Of a stretch of DNA of 27,912 nucleotides, positions 16,641 through 24,950 are shown in pieces. The position numbers and the translations under genes are program-made. The stretch spans positions 1 to 27,912 of the forward strand of contig DFIZ01000028.1 of the NCBI GenBank assembly GCA_002372855.1, in the 5' to 3' direction. Position 1 is the first letter of the stretch. Each line of letters starts with the position of its first letter. The stretch comes from Bacteroidales bacterium UBA3684 (GTDB lineage: Bacteria; Bacteroidota; Bacteroidia; Bacteroidales; P3). The notes under the pieces are model-generated. The model ran no database searches. It saw nothing but the letters and a program-made list of their open reading frames with translations, and was not told the origin of the DNA.

Positions 16641-19109
16641 ATGAAACGAGTATTTCTATTTTTTCTCTCGCTGGTGCTGGCAGAAGCCTCGCTTTGGGCC
16701 TACGAGACAACGACACTCAATCCGCTGAAGAGTCCGGACGGGCGCATGGAGATGCGCTTCGAGCTGCGCGACGGAAAACCCTATTACAGCCTCTATCGCG
16801 ACAGCAAGGCGGTGGTGAAGCCATCGCGCATGGGCTTCACGCTGGAATGGCGCAAGAGCGACCTGGCCAGCGGCTTCAGCGTGAGCCACGTGCAGCACAG
16901 CTCTTTCGACGAGGTGTGGCAGCCCGTCTTGGGCGAGGAGGCCAACATCCGCAACCATTACAACGAGCTCTGCGTCACGCTGCAGCAGGACTTCTACCTG
17001 GACCACGAGGGCAAGCGGGTGGACAAACCCACGGTGATGGTCATCCGCTTCCGTCTCTACGACGACGGCCTCGGGTTCCGCTACGAGTTCCCGTCAACTC
17101 TTAACTCTGAATTCTTAACTCATAACTCCCTCGTCACCTTCTGGCTCACCGACGAGCTGACGGAGTTCTGCCTCACCGGCGACCACACGGCATGGTGGAT
17201 TCCAGGCGACTACGACACACAGGAGTTCAACTACACCCAGAGCCGCCTCTCCGAGGTACGCCGCCTGCACAACAATCCCCATCTCACCGGCGGATGGCCC
17301 TGGAAGAGTTTCTCCGACACCGGATTGCAGACAGCCCTGCAGATGAAGACCGACGACGGCCTCTACATCAACATCCACGAGGCCGCCGTGCTCGACTTCC
17401 CCACCATGAACCTGGATTTGCAAGTGGAAAACGGAAAACGGAAAGTGGAAAACAATGCTACGCAGGACAGCGTCAGTCCACTTTCCACTTTCCACTTTCC
17501 ACTTTTCACTTTAAAAGTTCACCTCACGCCCGACGCCACAGGCTATGTGGGCCGACTGCAGTCGCCCTGCTATACCCCTTGGCGCACCGTCCAGGTGTGC
17601 GAGAAGGCCACCGACGTGCTGCGTTCGCGCCTCATTCTCAACCTCAACGAGCCCTGCGCCTTGGAGGATGTCAGCTGGATACATCCGGTGAAGTACATGG
17701 GTGTGTGGTGGGAGATGATCAGCGACCACAGCACGTGGGGCTACACCAACGACTTCCCCTCGGTGCGCCTGCCAGGCGACCCCTCGCTGCCGCCGTCGCT
17801 GCAGGGTTCCACCACCGACTACACCAAGGCCAAGCCCCACGGCCGCCACGGCGCCAACAACGCCAACGTGCGCCGCTACATCGACTTCGCCGCCGAGCAC
17901 GGCTTCGACGCCCTGCTCATCGAGGGTTGGAACATCGGCTGGGAAGACTGGTACGGCAAGGACAAAGACTACGTCTTCGACTTCCAGACGCCCTACCCCG
18001 ACTTCGACCTGCCGGCGCTGAACGAGTACGCCCACCGCAAGGGCATCCGCCTCATTATGCACCACGAGAGCAGCTCGTCGGTGAGCAACTACGAGCGCTT
18101 CATGGAGCCTGCCTATAACCTGATGAATAAGTACGGCTACGACGCCGTCAAGAGTGGCTACGTGGGCCGCATTGTGCCCCACGGCGAGCACCACTACAGC
18201 CAGCCCATCATCAACCACTACCACCGCGCCATCGTCGAGGCCGCGAAGCACAAGATTATGGTCAACGCCCACGAGGCGGTGCGCCCGACGGGCCTCTGCC
18301 GCACGTGGCCCAACATGATTGGCAACGAGAGCGCTATGGGCACCGAGTTCCGCGGCCGCATCAATCCCGGTCACACCACCATCCTGCCCTTCACGCGTCT
18401 GCAGGGCGGCCCCATGGACTACACCCCCGGCATCTTCGAGACCGACATGGAGAAGAACGCCCCGTGGAACAAGGACCTGATGCGCCACACGATTTGCAAC
18501 CAGCTGGGATTGTACGTCACCTTCTACTCGCCGCTGCAGATGGCCGCCGACTTCCCCGAGCACTACGAGCCCCACATGGACGCCTTCCAATTCATCAAGG
18601 ATGTGGCCGTCGACTGGGACACCAGCATTTATATCGCCGCCGAAATCGGCGACTATATCGTCACCGCCCGCCACCCGAAGACCTCCACCCTCAACCTCGC
18701 CGCCGACGGCGTAGGCACCCTCGCCGACGGCAATAAAGGCGTCATCAGCAACACCGCCCGGTTTGTGTATGGGTTGGATGGGGCTAATGGGGTTAATGGG
18801 TTGGATGGGCTGACTCCCAGAGACACCTGGTACGTCGGCGGTGTCACCGACGAGCAGGCCCGCGAGGTGGAGGTGAAGCTGGACTTCCTGAAGCCTGGCG
18901 TGAAGTACGAGGCCACCATCTACGCCGACGCCAAGGACGCCAGCGGATGGGTATCGGATGTGCATATCGGCTGGGAAGCCGCGCAGAAAGAGGGCTACAA
19001 CCCCAAGGCATACACCATCACCAAGAAGACGGTCACCAAGAAGAGCAAGCTGAAGCTCCGCATGGCCCCCTGCGGCGGCTTCGCCGTCAGCATCCGCGAG
19101 ATAAAATAA
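16641..19109 (+). CDS. GH97 inverting alpha-glucosidase, SusB-like
   Basis: An exported 822-aa glycoside hydrolase; signal peptide MKRVFLFFLSLVLAEASLWA. I chose ATG 16641 over the upstream TTG at 16626 because the signal peptide begins there. GH97 features are KYMGVWWEM, an IEGWNIGWEDW barrel segment, HHESSSS, VNAHEAVRPTG, GNESAMGTE and GGPMDYTPG. E476, E545, E563 and E569 reproduce the spacing 69/18/6 of SusB residues E439, E508, E526 and E532 (bases, calcium ligands and general acid, from memory of the SusB structure work). This marks the inverting, alpha-glucosidase-type branch. It is longer than SusB (738 aa), in part because three repeat insertions lie at nt 17096-17128, 17424-17512 and 18771-18811. 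It follows the glucan synthase-like gene by 40 bp and precedes the second GH97 by 16 bp, so an operon is likely. Location is probably periplasmic. Confidence 0.93.
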   Translation: MKRVFLFFLSLVLAEASLWAYETTTLNPLKSPDGRMEMRFELRDGKPYYSLYRDSKAVVKPSRMGFTLEWRKSDLASGFSVSHVQHSSFDEVWQPVLGEEANIRNHYNELCVTLQQDFYLDHEGKRVDKPTVMVIRFRLYDDGLGFRYEFPSTLNSEFLTHNSLVTFWLTDELTEFCLTGDHTAWWIPGDYDTQEFNYTQSRLSEVRRLHNNPHLTGGWPWKSFSDTGLQTALQMKTDDGLYINIHEAAVLDFPTMNLDLQVENGKRKVENNATQDSVSPLSTFHFPLFTLKVHLTPDATGYVGRLQSPCYTPWRTVQVCEKATDVLRSRLILNLNEPCALEDVSWIHPVKYMGVWWEMISDHSTWGYTNDFPSVRLPGDPSLPPSLQGSTTDYTKAKPHGRHGANNANVRRYIDFAAEHGFDALLIEGWNIGWEDWYGKDKDYVFDFQTPYPDFDLPALNEYAHRKGIRLIMHHESSSSVSNYERFMEPAYNLMNKYGYDAVKSGYVGRIVPHGEHHYSQPIINHYHRAIVEAAKHKIMVNAHEAVRPTGLCRTWPNMIGNESAMGTEFRGRINPGHTTILPFTRLQGGPMDYTPGIFETDMEKNAPWNKDLMRHTICNQLGLYVTFYSPLQMAADFPEHYEPHMDAFQFIKDVAVDWDTSIYIAAEIGDYIVTARHPKTSTLNLAADGVGTLADGNKGVISNTARFVYGLDGANGVNGLDGLTPRDTWYVGGVTDEQAREVEVKLDFLKPGVKYEATIYADAKDASGWVSDVHIGWEAAQKEGYNPKAYTITKKTVTKKSKLKLRMAPCGGFAVSIREIK
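17096..17128. repeat. AACTCTT heptamer repeat in the first GH97
   Basis: AACTCTT-type units, single arm. Encodes TLNSEFLTHNS. The only unit junction that would read TAA in frame is GAA (17109-17111). Confidence 0.88.
17424..17512. repeat. GGAAAAC heptamer inverted-arm repeat in the first GH97
   Basis: Left arm 17424-17451 (GTGGAAA/ACGGAAA), centre with GCTACGCAG (17457-17465), right arm 17478-17512 (CACTTTC units). Encodes a linker before the KVHLTP strand. Confidence 0.92.
18771..18811. repeat. GGGTTGGAT nonamer repeat in the first GH97
   Basis: Four 9-bp units (GGGTTGGAT, GGGGCTAAT, GGGGTTAAT, GGGTTGGAT). Being a multiple of three, it reads as Gly-X-Y triplets (GLD GAN GVN GLD). Confidence 0.88.
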
Positions 19110-19146
19110 CCCAACCATTAGACCTATGAAACCCATTAAGCCCATT
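19110..19146. repeat. Nonamer repeat (inverse orientation) across the second GH97 start codon
   Basis: Reverse-strand units AATGGGCTT, AATGGGTTT, CATAGGTCT, AATGGTTGG. It fills the 16-bp gap between the GH97 genes, contains the ATG at 19126 and encodes KPIKPI. Confidence 0.8.
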
Positions 19147-21192
19147 CTCCTGAGCTTCCTGCTTCTGCTGTCGCTCTCCGCCGCAGCCAAACCGAAGTTC
19201 CACAGACTTGCCTCGCCGGACGGGCGGCTGACGCTGAGTGTGCAGGCAGAACAAGGGGGATTGTCCTATGACATACTGTACGACGGCCACGACCTGACGC
19301 CCATGACCATCATCGGTCTCAGATACGAGCAGGGAGGCAAAATGTATGACAAGATGACCGTGCGCAAAGTATCGCGACGCACTATCGACGAAACCATCGC
19401 CTCGCCTTTCAGCCGACAGGCCACGATGCGGAACCACTGCAACGAGATGACCTTGCACCTGAAGGAAGGCCTCTCGGTGGTCTTCCGCGCCTACAACGAG
19501 GGGATGGCCTACCGCTACGTGTGGGAGGGTGAACCGGGAAAGGTCTTCAACGAGGTGGCGAGCTACTACCTGCAGGCCGATTCGGCCACGGTGCCCTGTG
19601 TGTCGCAGTTCGACTCCACGGCCTTCGGCAGCGAGCCCTTTGTCCTCACCAATGCATGGACTCCCCAGTCGGAGAAATGGAAATGGTTCTACCCGCAGTA
19701 CAGTTCCTCGTTCGAGAACCAATACACCACCCTGCCGCTGCGCAAACTGGACTCGCGCCGCCTGTGCTTCCTGCCGCTGCTCATACACGGCGAACGCGGC
19801 ATCAAGATGTGCATCACCGAGTCCGCACTGCTCGACTACCCCGGCATGTATCTTCGCCATTTCACAGATGGCGTTCTCGATTGCCAACACGCCCCGCTGC
19901 CCCGCCGCGTGGAGCAGGGTGGCCACAACAACCTGCAGCTGCTGGTCAAGGAGCGCGAGGACTACATCGCCGAGATGGACCGCAGCAAGGTCTTCCCCTG
20001 GCGCATCATGATGGTGGGCACCGACACGGAGATTGCGATGAACAACCTGAGCTACCTGCTGGCCGAGCCGTCGCGGGTGGACGACATCAGCTGGATCAAG
20101 CCCGGCAAAGTTGCCTGGGAATGGTGGAACTGTTTTAATATCAGTGGCGTCGATTTCCCCGCCGGAGTGAACAACGACACCTACAAGCACTACATCGACT
20201 TCGCCTCCAAGTATGGCATCGAATACGTCATCCTCGACGAAGGCTGGGCGGTGAACGGCGAGGCCGACCTCTTCCGGGTGGTGCCGGAAATTGACCTGCC
20301 CATGCTGGTGCAATATGCCAAAGAAAGGAATGTCGGCATCATCCTCTGGGCCGGCTATTATGCCTTTGAAAGGGACATGGAGCGCGTGTGCGAGCACTAT
20401 AGCAACATGGGCGTCAAAGGCTTCAAGATCGACTTTATGGACCGTGACGACCAGCTGGCCGTCGACTTCTACCGCCGTGCGGCGGAGATGTGCGCCAAAC
20501 ACCACCTGCTCGTCGACTTCCACGGCGCCTTCAAGCCCGCAGGCTTCACGCGCACCTATCCCAATGTGCTCAACTTCGAGGGCGTCTTCGGATTGGAGCA
20601 GATGAAGTGGGCCCCGACCACCGTGGACCAGATGCGCTACGACTGCGAGATTCCCTTCATCCGCCAGGCCGCCGGCCCGATGGACTACACGCAGGGCGCC
20701 ATGCTCAACGGCGGCAAGTGGAACTACCACCCCTGCTGGATGGAGCCCATGAGCCAGGGCACGCGCTGCCACCAGCTGGCGCTCTACATCGTGCTGGAGT
20801 CGCCGCTCAACATGCTCTGCGACTCGCCCACGCACTACGAGCGCGAACCCGACTACACACGCTTCGTGGCCGAGATACCCACCGTGTGGGACGAGACGTG
20901 CGTGCTGCAGGGCGAGGTGGGCGAGTACATCGTCACCGCCCGCCGCAAAGGCAACACATGGTACATCGGTGGCATCACCAACTGGACAGAACGGGACGTC
21001 GAAATCGATTTTGAAGAGTTGCAGAGCGACTCAGCCACTCAGCCACCCAGTTACTCAGTCACCCTCTACACCGACGGCATCAACGCCCACCGCAAGGGAT
21101 CAGATTACAAACTTTCCACTTTCCACTCTTCACTTTCCACTCTCAAAGTCCACCTCGCCCCTGGCGGCGGTTTCGTCATGAAAATCAACTAA
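19126..21192 (+). CDS. GH97 retaining glycoside hydrolase, alpha-galactosidase-like
   Basis: An exported 688-aa GH97 enzyme; leader MKPIKPILLSFLLLLSLSAA. The barrel motifs are KVAWEWWN, VILDEGWAV, GFKIDFMDRDDQ, LVDFHGAFKPAGF and GPMDYTQGAM. The inverting branch has Glu in NAHE; here the equivalent segment reads DFHG, while an Asp nucleophile candidate, D436 in KIDFM, and E491 in GLEQMKW sit 55 residues apart, exactly as D415 and E470 in the retaining enzyme BtGH97b. The mechanism should therefore be retaining and the substrate plausibly an alpha-galactoside, although specificity is inference. Its first codons (KPIKPI) are encoded by a nonamer repeat running through the start codon (19110-19146). 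Two more insertions near the C-terminus use octamer and heptamer repeats, just before the conserved C-terminal KVHLAPGGGF strand. Confidence 0.92.
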   Translation: MKPIKPILLSFLLLLSLSAAAKPKFHRLASPDGRLTLSVQAEQGGLSYDILYDGHDLTPMTIIGLRYEQGGKMYDKMTVRKVSRRTIDETIASPFSRQATMRNHCNEMTLHLKEGLSVVFRAYNEGMAYRYVWEGEPGKVFNEVASYYLQADSATVPCVSQFDSTAFGSEPFVLTNAWTPQSEKWKWFYPQYSSSFENQYTTLPLRKLDSRRLCFLPLLIHGERGIKMCITESALLDYPGMYLRHFTDGVLDCQHAPLPRRVEQGGHNNLQLLVKEREDYIAEMDRSKVFPWRIMMVGTDTEIAMNNLSYLLAEPSRVDDISWIKPGKVAWEWWNCFNISGVDFPAGVNNDTYKHYIDFASKYGIEYVILDEGWAVNGEADLFRVVPEIDLPMLVQYAKERNVGIILWAGYYAFERDMERVCEHYSNMGVKGFKIDFMDRDDQLAVDFYRRAAEMCAKHHLLVDFHGAFKPAGFTRTYPNVLNFEGVFGLEQMKWAPTTVDQMRYDCEIPFIRQAAGPMDYTQGAMLNGGKWNYHPCWMEPMSQGTRCHQLALYIVLESPLNMLCDSPTHYEREPDYTRFVAEIPTVWDETCVLQGEVGEYIVTARRKGNTWYIGGITNWTERDVEIDFEELQSDSATQPPSYSVTLYTDGINAHRKGSDYKLSTFHSSLSTLKVHLAPGGGFVMKIN
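21029..21064. repeat. ACTCAGCC octamer repeat in the second GH97
   Basis: Four octamers, single arm, encoding DSATQPPSYSVTL near the C-terminus. Confidence 0.88.
21112..21144. repeat. CTTTCCA heptamer repeat in the second GH97
   Basis: CTTTCCA/CTCTTCA units, single arm, directly before the KVHLAPGG strand. The right arm of 17478-17512 sits before the equivalent KVHLTP sequence in the first GH97. Confidence 0.88.
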
Positions 21193-21210
21193 ACCACAAA
21201 AAAACACAAA

Positions 21211-21251
21211 CCTTAAACCCTAAACCTTAAACCCTAAACCTTAAACCTTAT
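21211..21251. repeat. CCTTAAA/CCCTAAA heptamer repeat upstream of sstT
   Basis: Six alternating heptamers between the GH97 stop and the sstT ATG. The unit contains TAA, consistent with its absence from CDSs here. Confidence 0.92.
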
Positions 21252-21253
21252 CT

Positions 21254-22507
21254 ATGAACATCTTCAAGCAAATACTCGCCAAGTACACCTCCGTCAGCCT
21301 CATGCTGCGCATCTTCATCGGCCTGGTCGTCGGCGCCACGCTGGGTCTGCTGCTGCCGCAGTGGACCGGCATCGCCATCCTGGGCCGCATGTTCGTCTCC
21401 GCCCTCAAGGGCATAGCCCCGGTGCTGGTGGCCGTGCTCGTCATGAGCAGCATCGCCAAAGCCGGCAGCGGTCTGGGGCCTCGCTTCCGCACCGTCATTT
21501 CGCGCTATCTGCTTTCCACCTTCATCGCCGCCCTCTGCGCCGTGGTGGGCAGCATGCTCTTCCCCGTGACGCTGGAGCTGGGCGAGGTGGCCGACGTCGA
21601 AGCCTCCGCCGGGTCGCTGGCCGAGGTGTTCACCAACCTGCTCACCTCCATGGTGGCCAACCCCGTGGCCGCCATCGCCAACGCCAACTACATCGCCATC
21701 CTCTTCTGGAGCATCATCCTCGGTGTGGCATTGAAAACCATGGCCTCCAAGGCCACGGTCAACGTGGTGCACGACCTCAGCACCGTGGTGACGCGCGTGG
21801 TGAAATGGGTCATCCAGTTCGCCCCCTTCGGCATCCTCGGCCTGGTGTTCAGCACCGTGAGCGAGAACGGCCTCACGGTCTTCACCACCTACGGCCACCT
21901 GCTGCTGCTCCTCGTGGGCTGCATGCTGGCCAACACGTTCATCTTCAACCCCCTCATCTCCTTCCTCATGCTCAAGCAGAACCCCTATCCCCTACTCTTC
22001 ACCTGCCTCAAGGAGAGCGGCCTGCAGGCCTTCTTCACCCGCTCGTCGGCGGCCAATATTCCCATCAATATGGCGCTGTGCAAGAAACTGGGCCTCGACG
22101 AGGAGTTCTACTCCGTCAGCATCCCGCTGGGCGCCACCATCAACATGGACGGCGCGGCGGTGACCATCACCGTCTTCTCGCTGGCTGTGGCCCACACGGT
22201 GGGCATCGACGTCAGCTTCGCCTCGGCCCTCTTCCTCAGCATCATAGCCACCCTCGGCGCCTGCGGCGCCTCGGGCGTGGCCGGCGGCTCCCTGCTGCTC
22301 ATCCCCATGGCGTGCTCCTTCTTCGGCATCGGCAACGACGTGGCCATGCAGGCCGTGGCCATCGGCTTCATCGTCGGCGTGGTGCAGGACTCGGTCGAGA
22401 CGGCTCTCAACTCCAGCGGCGACGCCTTCTTCACCGCCACCGCCGAATACTACGACCGGAAAAAACACAACCGGAATCCGGAAAAATCGGATTTGCCAAC
22501 AGACTGA
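21254..22507 (+). CDS. sstT: Na+/serine-threonine symporter SstT-like (DAACS family)
   Basis: A 417-aa inner-membrane secondary transporter. It has the DAACS hallmarks: the serine-rich re-entrant loop TRSSAANIP, the NMDG motif in LGATINMDGAAVTI, and a second re-entrant loop GACGASGVAGGSLLL. The N-terminal pattern (LRIFIGLVVGATLGLLLP, then FVSALKGIAPVLVAVLVMSS) is closest to SstT rather than GltP/DctA, suggesting sodium-driven serine/threonine uptake; the substrate is inferred from family. The 61-bp gap upstream is nearly filled by an intergenic heptamer repeat (21211-21251) ending 2 bp before the ATG. There are no insertions inside the CDS, although both neighbouring GH genes carry them. It sits among carbohydrate enzymes without an obvious pathway link. 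Confidence 0.9.
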   Translation: MNIFKQILAKYTSVSLMLRIFIGLVVGATLGLLLPQWTGIAILGRMFVSALKGIAPVLVAVLVMSSIAKAGSGLGPRFRTVISRYLLSTFIAALCAVVGSMLFPVTLELGEVADVEASAGSLAEVFTNLLTSMVANPVAAIANANYIAILFWSIILGVALKTMASKATVNVVHDLSTVVTRVVKWVIQFAPFGILGLVFSTVSENGLTVFTTYGHLLLLLVGCMLANTFIFNPLISFLMLKQNPYPLLFTCLKESGLQAFFTRSSAANIPINMALCKKLGLDEEFYSVSIPLGATINMDGAAVTITVFSLAVAHTVGIDVSFASALFLSIIATLGACGASGVAGGSLLLIPMACSFFGIGNDVAMQAVAIGFIVGVVQDSVETALNSSGDAFFTATAEYYDRKKHNRNPEKSDLPTD

Positions 22508-22672
22508 TTTACAATAAATTGAAGAACCAAACAAATTGCCACATAATTAACTGATAACCAGTACCTTTACCCTATCATCTTCTTCCCATCTTCTTACCTC
22601 GGTCTTACCCGCCTCTTACCATCCTCTTCGAAGGAAGAACATGATAGGTCGAAGATACGAACCGCAAACGCC
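22508..22672. other. Intergenic region before the first GH78 gene
   Basis: This 165-bp region contains the pyrimidine-rich 11-mer repeat (22556-22631) also found before the glucan synthase-like gene. No convincing TTTG/TAnnTTTG pair and no terminator with a U-run were seen. Confidence 0.6.
22556..22631. repeat. Pyrimidine-rich 11-mer repeat upstream of the GH78 pair
   Basis: Five 11-mers from 22577 (ATCTTCTTCCC, ATCTTCTTACC, then three diverged), with upstream sequence also similar to that of the copy at 8526-8590. Confidence 0.88.
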
Positions 22673-24937
22673 ATGAAAAGGTTGAAAGTGCTAATTGTCC
22701 TGCTGCTGTTGTCGGCTCCGCTTTTTGCCCAGCAGTTCATCGGCTGCCGCACCGCCAGCGGCTGGGCCGAGACGCCCATGCTGCGCACCTCGTTCGAGGT
22801 GGAGCGCACCGACCTGGCACCTGTCGTCGGCCATAGCGTCACGTTTAGCATCAGCGTCGTCTCGCTCGGCTACCACGAGGTGTATGTAAACGACATCATG
22901 GTCGGCGACAAGGAGTTGCAGCCCGCCGTCAGCCAGCTCGACCGGCGGGCTCTGGAGGTGACCTACGACATCACCGACCTCGTGCGCGAGGGCGACAACG
23001 AGCTGATGCTCTGGCTCGGACAGGGCTGGGGGCGCATATACGGCACCCCGGCGGTGGCCCGGGCCGTGGTGGAGCGGACGGTGAGCGACGGCGAGTGTGG
23101 CCTTATCTACACCCTTGCCAGCACCGACAGCACCTGGGAGACCTCGCCGTCGCCCTATAGCTACACCGGCAGCTGGCAACCCCTGCAGTTCGGCGGCGAG
23201 CGCTACGACGCACGCGTCAAGGAAACCTGGCGCCCGGCAACCATTTGGGACGCAGGCTGCCAGCCCGAGATAACATCACAGGATTTCAAGGGCAACCGAA
23301 TTGTCGGCGGACCGCAGCCTCAATCGGTCGACACCCTGCCCGACGGCACGCTCCTCTTCGACTTCGGCCGCGTGGTGACAGGCTGGTTCCAACTCGACTG
23401 CCTGCCTATCCCCGAAGGCGACTCGATAACCATGGAATACCTCGACCACTTCGATGCCAAGCCTCCACATACCGAGACCGATATCTACGTCAGCGACGGA
23501 TCGGGCGACGACGACATCCACTTCACCAACCGCTTCCACACCCACTCGTTCCGCTACGTCCGTGTCAAAGGTGCAAGTGTGGTCTCAGCCCGCGCCCTGC
23601 AAATCAGCGCCGTCGACCCTGCGGGCGGCGCCACCTTCGAGTGCTCCGACCCGCGGCTGAACGCCATCCATGACATGGTGAAGTACACCCTCAGCTGCCT
23701 CACTTTCAGTGGCTATATGGTCGACTGCCCGCATATAGAGCGCATGGGCTACGGCGGCGACGGCAACTCGTCGACCAACACCTTGCAGACCCTTTGGGAT
23801 GTGCGCGACACCTATAGCCAGTGGATGCAGGCTTGGCAAGATGCGCTGGACAGCACGGGCGACCTGCCCTACGTGGCACCGGCCTTCCGCACCGGCGGCG
23901 GCCCCTACTGGCAGGGCTTCATCGTCAAGGCCCCGTGGAGCACCTACCTCAACTATGGCGACCCCTTGCTCATCCACCGCCACTATGACGATATGTGCCG
24001 CTGGATGGACTACATCGAGCGGCACAGCGTGGACGGCATCCTGCAGCCGTGGCCCGACACCGAGCGGCACGGCTGGTTCCTCGGCGACTGGGCCGTCCCC
24101 GACGGTGTCGACAAGGGCGGCGAGAGCGTGCTGCACGCCAGCAGCTGCTTCATCGCCGAATGCCTCGGCGACATGGAGCAGATGGCTCGCATGACGGGAC
24201 ATCGGGATGACGCGCAGCGCTTCGCCGAACGGCGGAAGCTCATCGTCGACGCCATCCACCGCCATTTCTACCACCCCGAGACCCATACCTATGCCAACGG
24301 CACACCGCTCGATATGGCCTACGCCCTGCTGATGGGCGTACCGCCCGACAGCGCCACCGCTGCCGCCGTGAAGGCGCAATTAATCAGAGACATCCACGGC
24401 CGCTACCGCGACCACGTCGCCTTCGGTCTCATGGGCACCCCCGTCTTCACCGAATGGTGCATCCGCGAAAGGCAGGCCGACCTCATGGCCACCCTGCTGC
24501 GACAGCCCGACTACCCGGGATACCTGTATATGATCGACCAAGGCGCCACCACAACCTGGGAGTCGTGGGACTGCGGCCGCCCCGGCAAGGAGGACCGCAG
24601 CCGCGTGCACAACTGCTACAACGGCATCGGCATCTGGTTCTACCAGGCCCTCGCCGGCATCCGCCCAGCTCTCCCCCTCGCCGAGGGGGAGCACCCCGAA
24701 GGGGGGAGGGGGTATGACGGTGGCTACAAGCATTTCTACATCGACCCGCAGCCATGCAACGGAATTGAATGGGTGCGGTGCACCAAGCCTACACAATACG
24801 GTGACATACGGGTGGAAATCAACGGTGACACACTGAAAGTCACCGTCCCCGACGGCACCACCGCCACCCTTTTCCCCGGCACCCAGAGCGAGCGCACGCT
24901 CGGTGCCGGGCAATGGACATTGGACATTGAACATTAA
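22673..24937 (+). CDS. GH78-type alpha-L-rhamnosidase, short form
   Basis: An exported 754-aa protein; signal peptide MKRLKVLIVLLLLSAPLFA with cleavage before QQF. The N-terminal beta domain (SLGYHEVYVNDIMVGDKEL, DITDLVREGDNELMLWLG) is the rhamnosidase N-domain type. The (alpha/alpha)6 domain begins with DCPHIERMGYGGD: D351, E356 and D363 have the same +5 and +12 spacing as D567, E572 and D579 of Bacillus RhaB (numbers from memory). E630 in TTTWESWDC matches the general base. It lacks the extra Ig-like N-domain of the neighbouring GH78 and has the DCPHIE variant of the acid motif, so specificity may differ from classical rhamnosidases. A palindromic insertion (24671-24717) encodes LPLAEGEHPEGGRG. 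Its stop codon TAA lies inside a heptamer repeat. The partner gene follows 13 bp later. Confidence 0.85.
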   Translation: MKRLKVLIVLLLLSAPLFAQQFIGCRTASGWAETPMLRTSFEVERTDLAPVVGHSVTFSISVVSLGYHEVYVNDIMVGDKELQPAVSQLDRRALEVTYDITDLVREGDNELMLWLGQGWGRIYGTPAVARAVVERTVSDGECGLIYTLASTDSTWETSPSPYSYTGSWQPLQFGGERYDARVKETWRPATIWDAGCQPEITSQDFKGNRIVGGPQPQSVDTLPDGTLLFDFGRVVTGWFQLDCLPIPEGDSITMEYLDHFDAKPPHTETDIYVSDGSGDDDIHFTNRFHTHSFRYVRVKGASVVSARALQISAVDPAGGATFECSDPRLNAIHDMVKYTLSCLTFSGYMVDCPHIERMGYGGDGNSSTNTLQTLWDVRDTYSQWMQAWQDALDSTGDLPYVAPAFRTGGGPYWQGFIVKAPWSTYLNYGDPLLIHRHYDDMCRWMDYIERHSVDGILQPWPDTERHGWFLGDWAVPDGVDKGGESVLHASSCFIAECLGDMEQMARMTGHRDDAQRFAERRKLIVDAIHRHFYHPETHTYANGTPLDMAYALLMGVPPDSATAAAVKAQLIRDIHGRYRDHVAFGLMGTPVFTEWCIRERQADLMATLLRQPDYPGYLYMIDQGATTTWESWDCGRPGKEDRSRVHNCYNGIGIWFYQALAGIRPALPLAEGEHPEGGRGYDGGYKHFYIDPQPCNGIEWVRCTKPTQYGDIRVEINGDTLKVTVPDGTTATLFPGTQSERTLGAGQWTLDIEH
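24671..24717. repeat. CTCCCCCTC palindrome in the first GH78
   Basis: Arms CTCCCCCTC (24671-24679) and GAGGGGGAG (24683-24691), followed by CCCC-GAA-GGGG-type dyads. Encodes LPLAEGEHPEGGRG. Confidence 0.85.
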
Positions 24938-24946
24938 ACGTTGAAA
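24913..24946. repeat. ATTGAAC heptamer repeat spanning the GH78-GH78 junction
   Basis: Units ATTGGAC, ATTGAAC, ATTAAAC, GTTGAAA. The TAA of the upstream gene (24935-24937) is within the third unit; the next ATG is 4 bp after the repeat. Confidence 0.88.
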
Positions 24947-24950
24947 ATCT

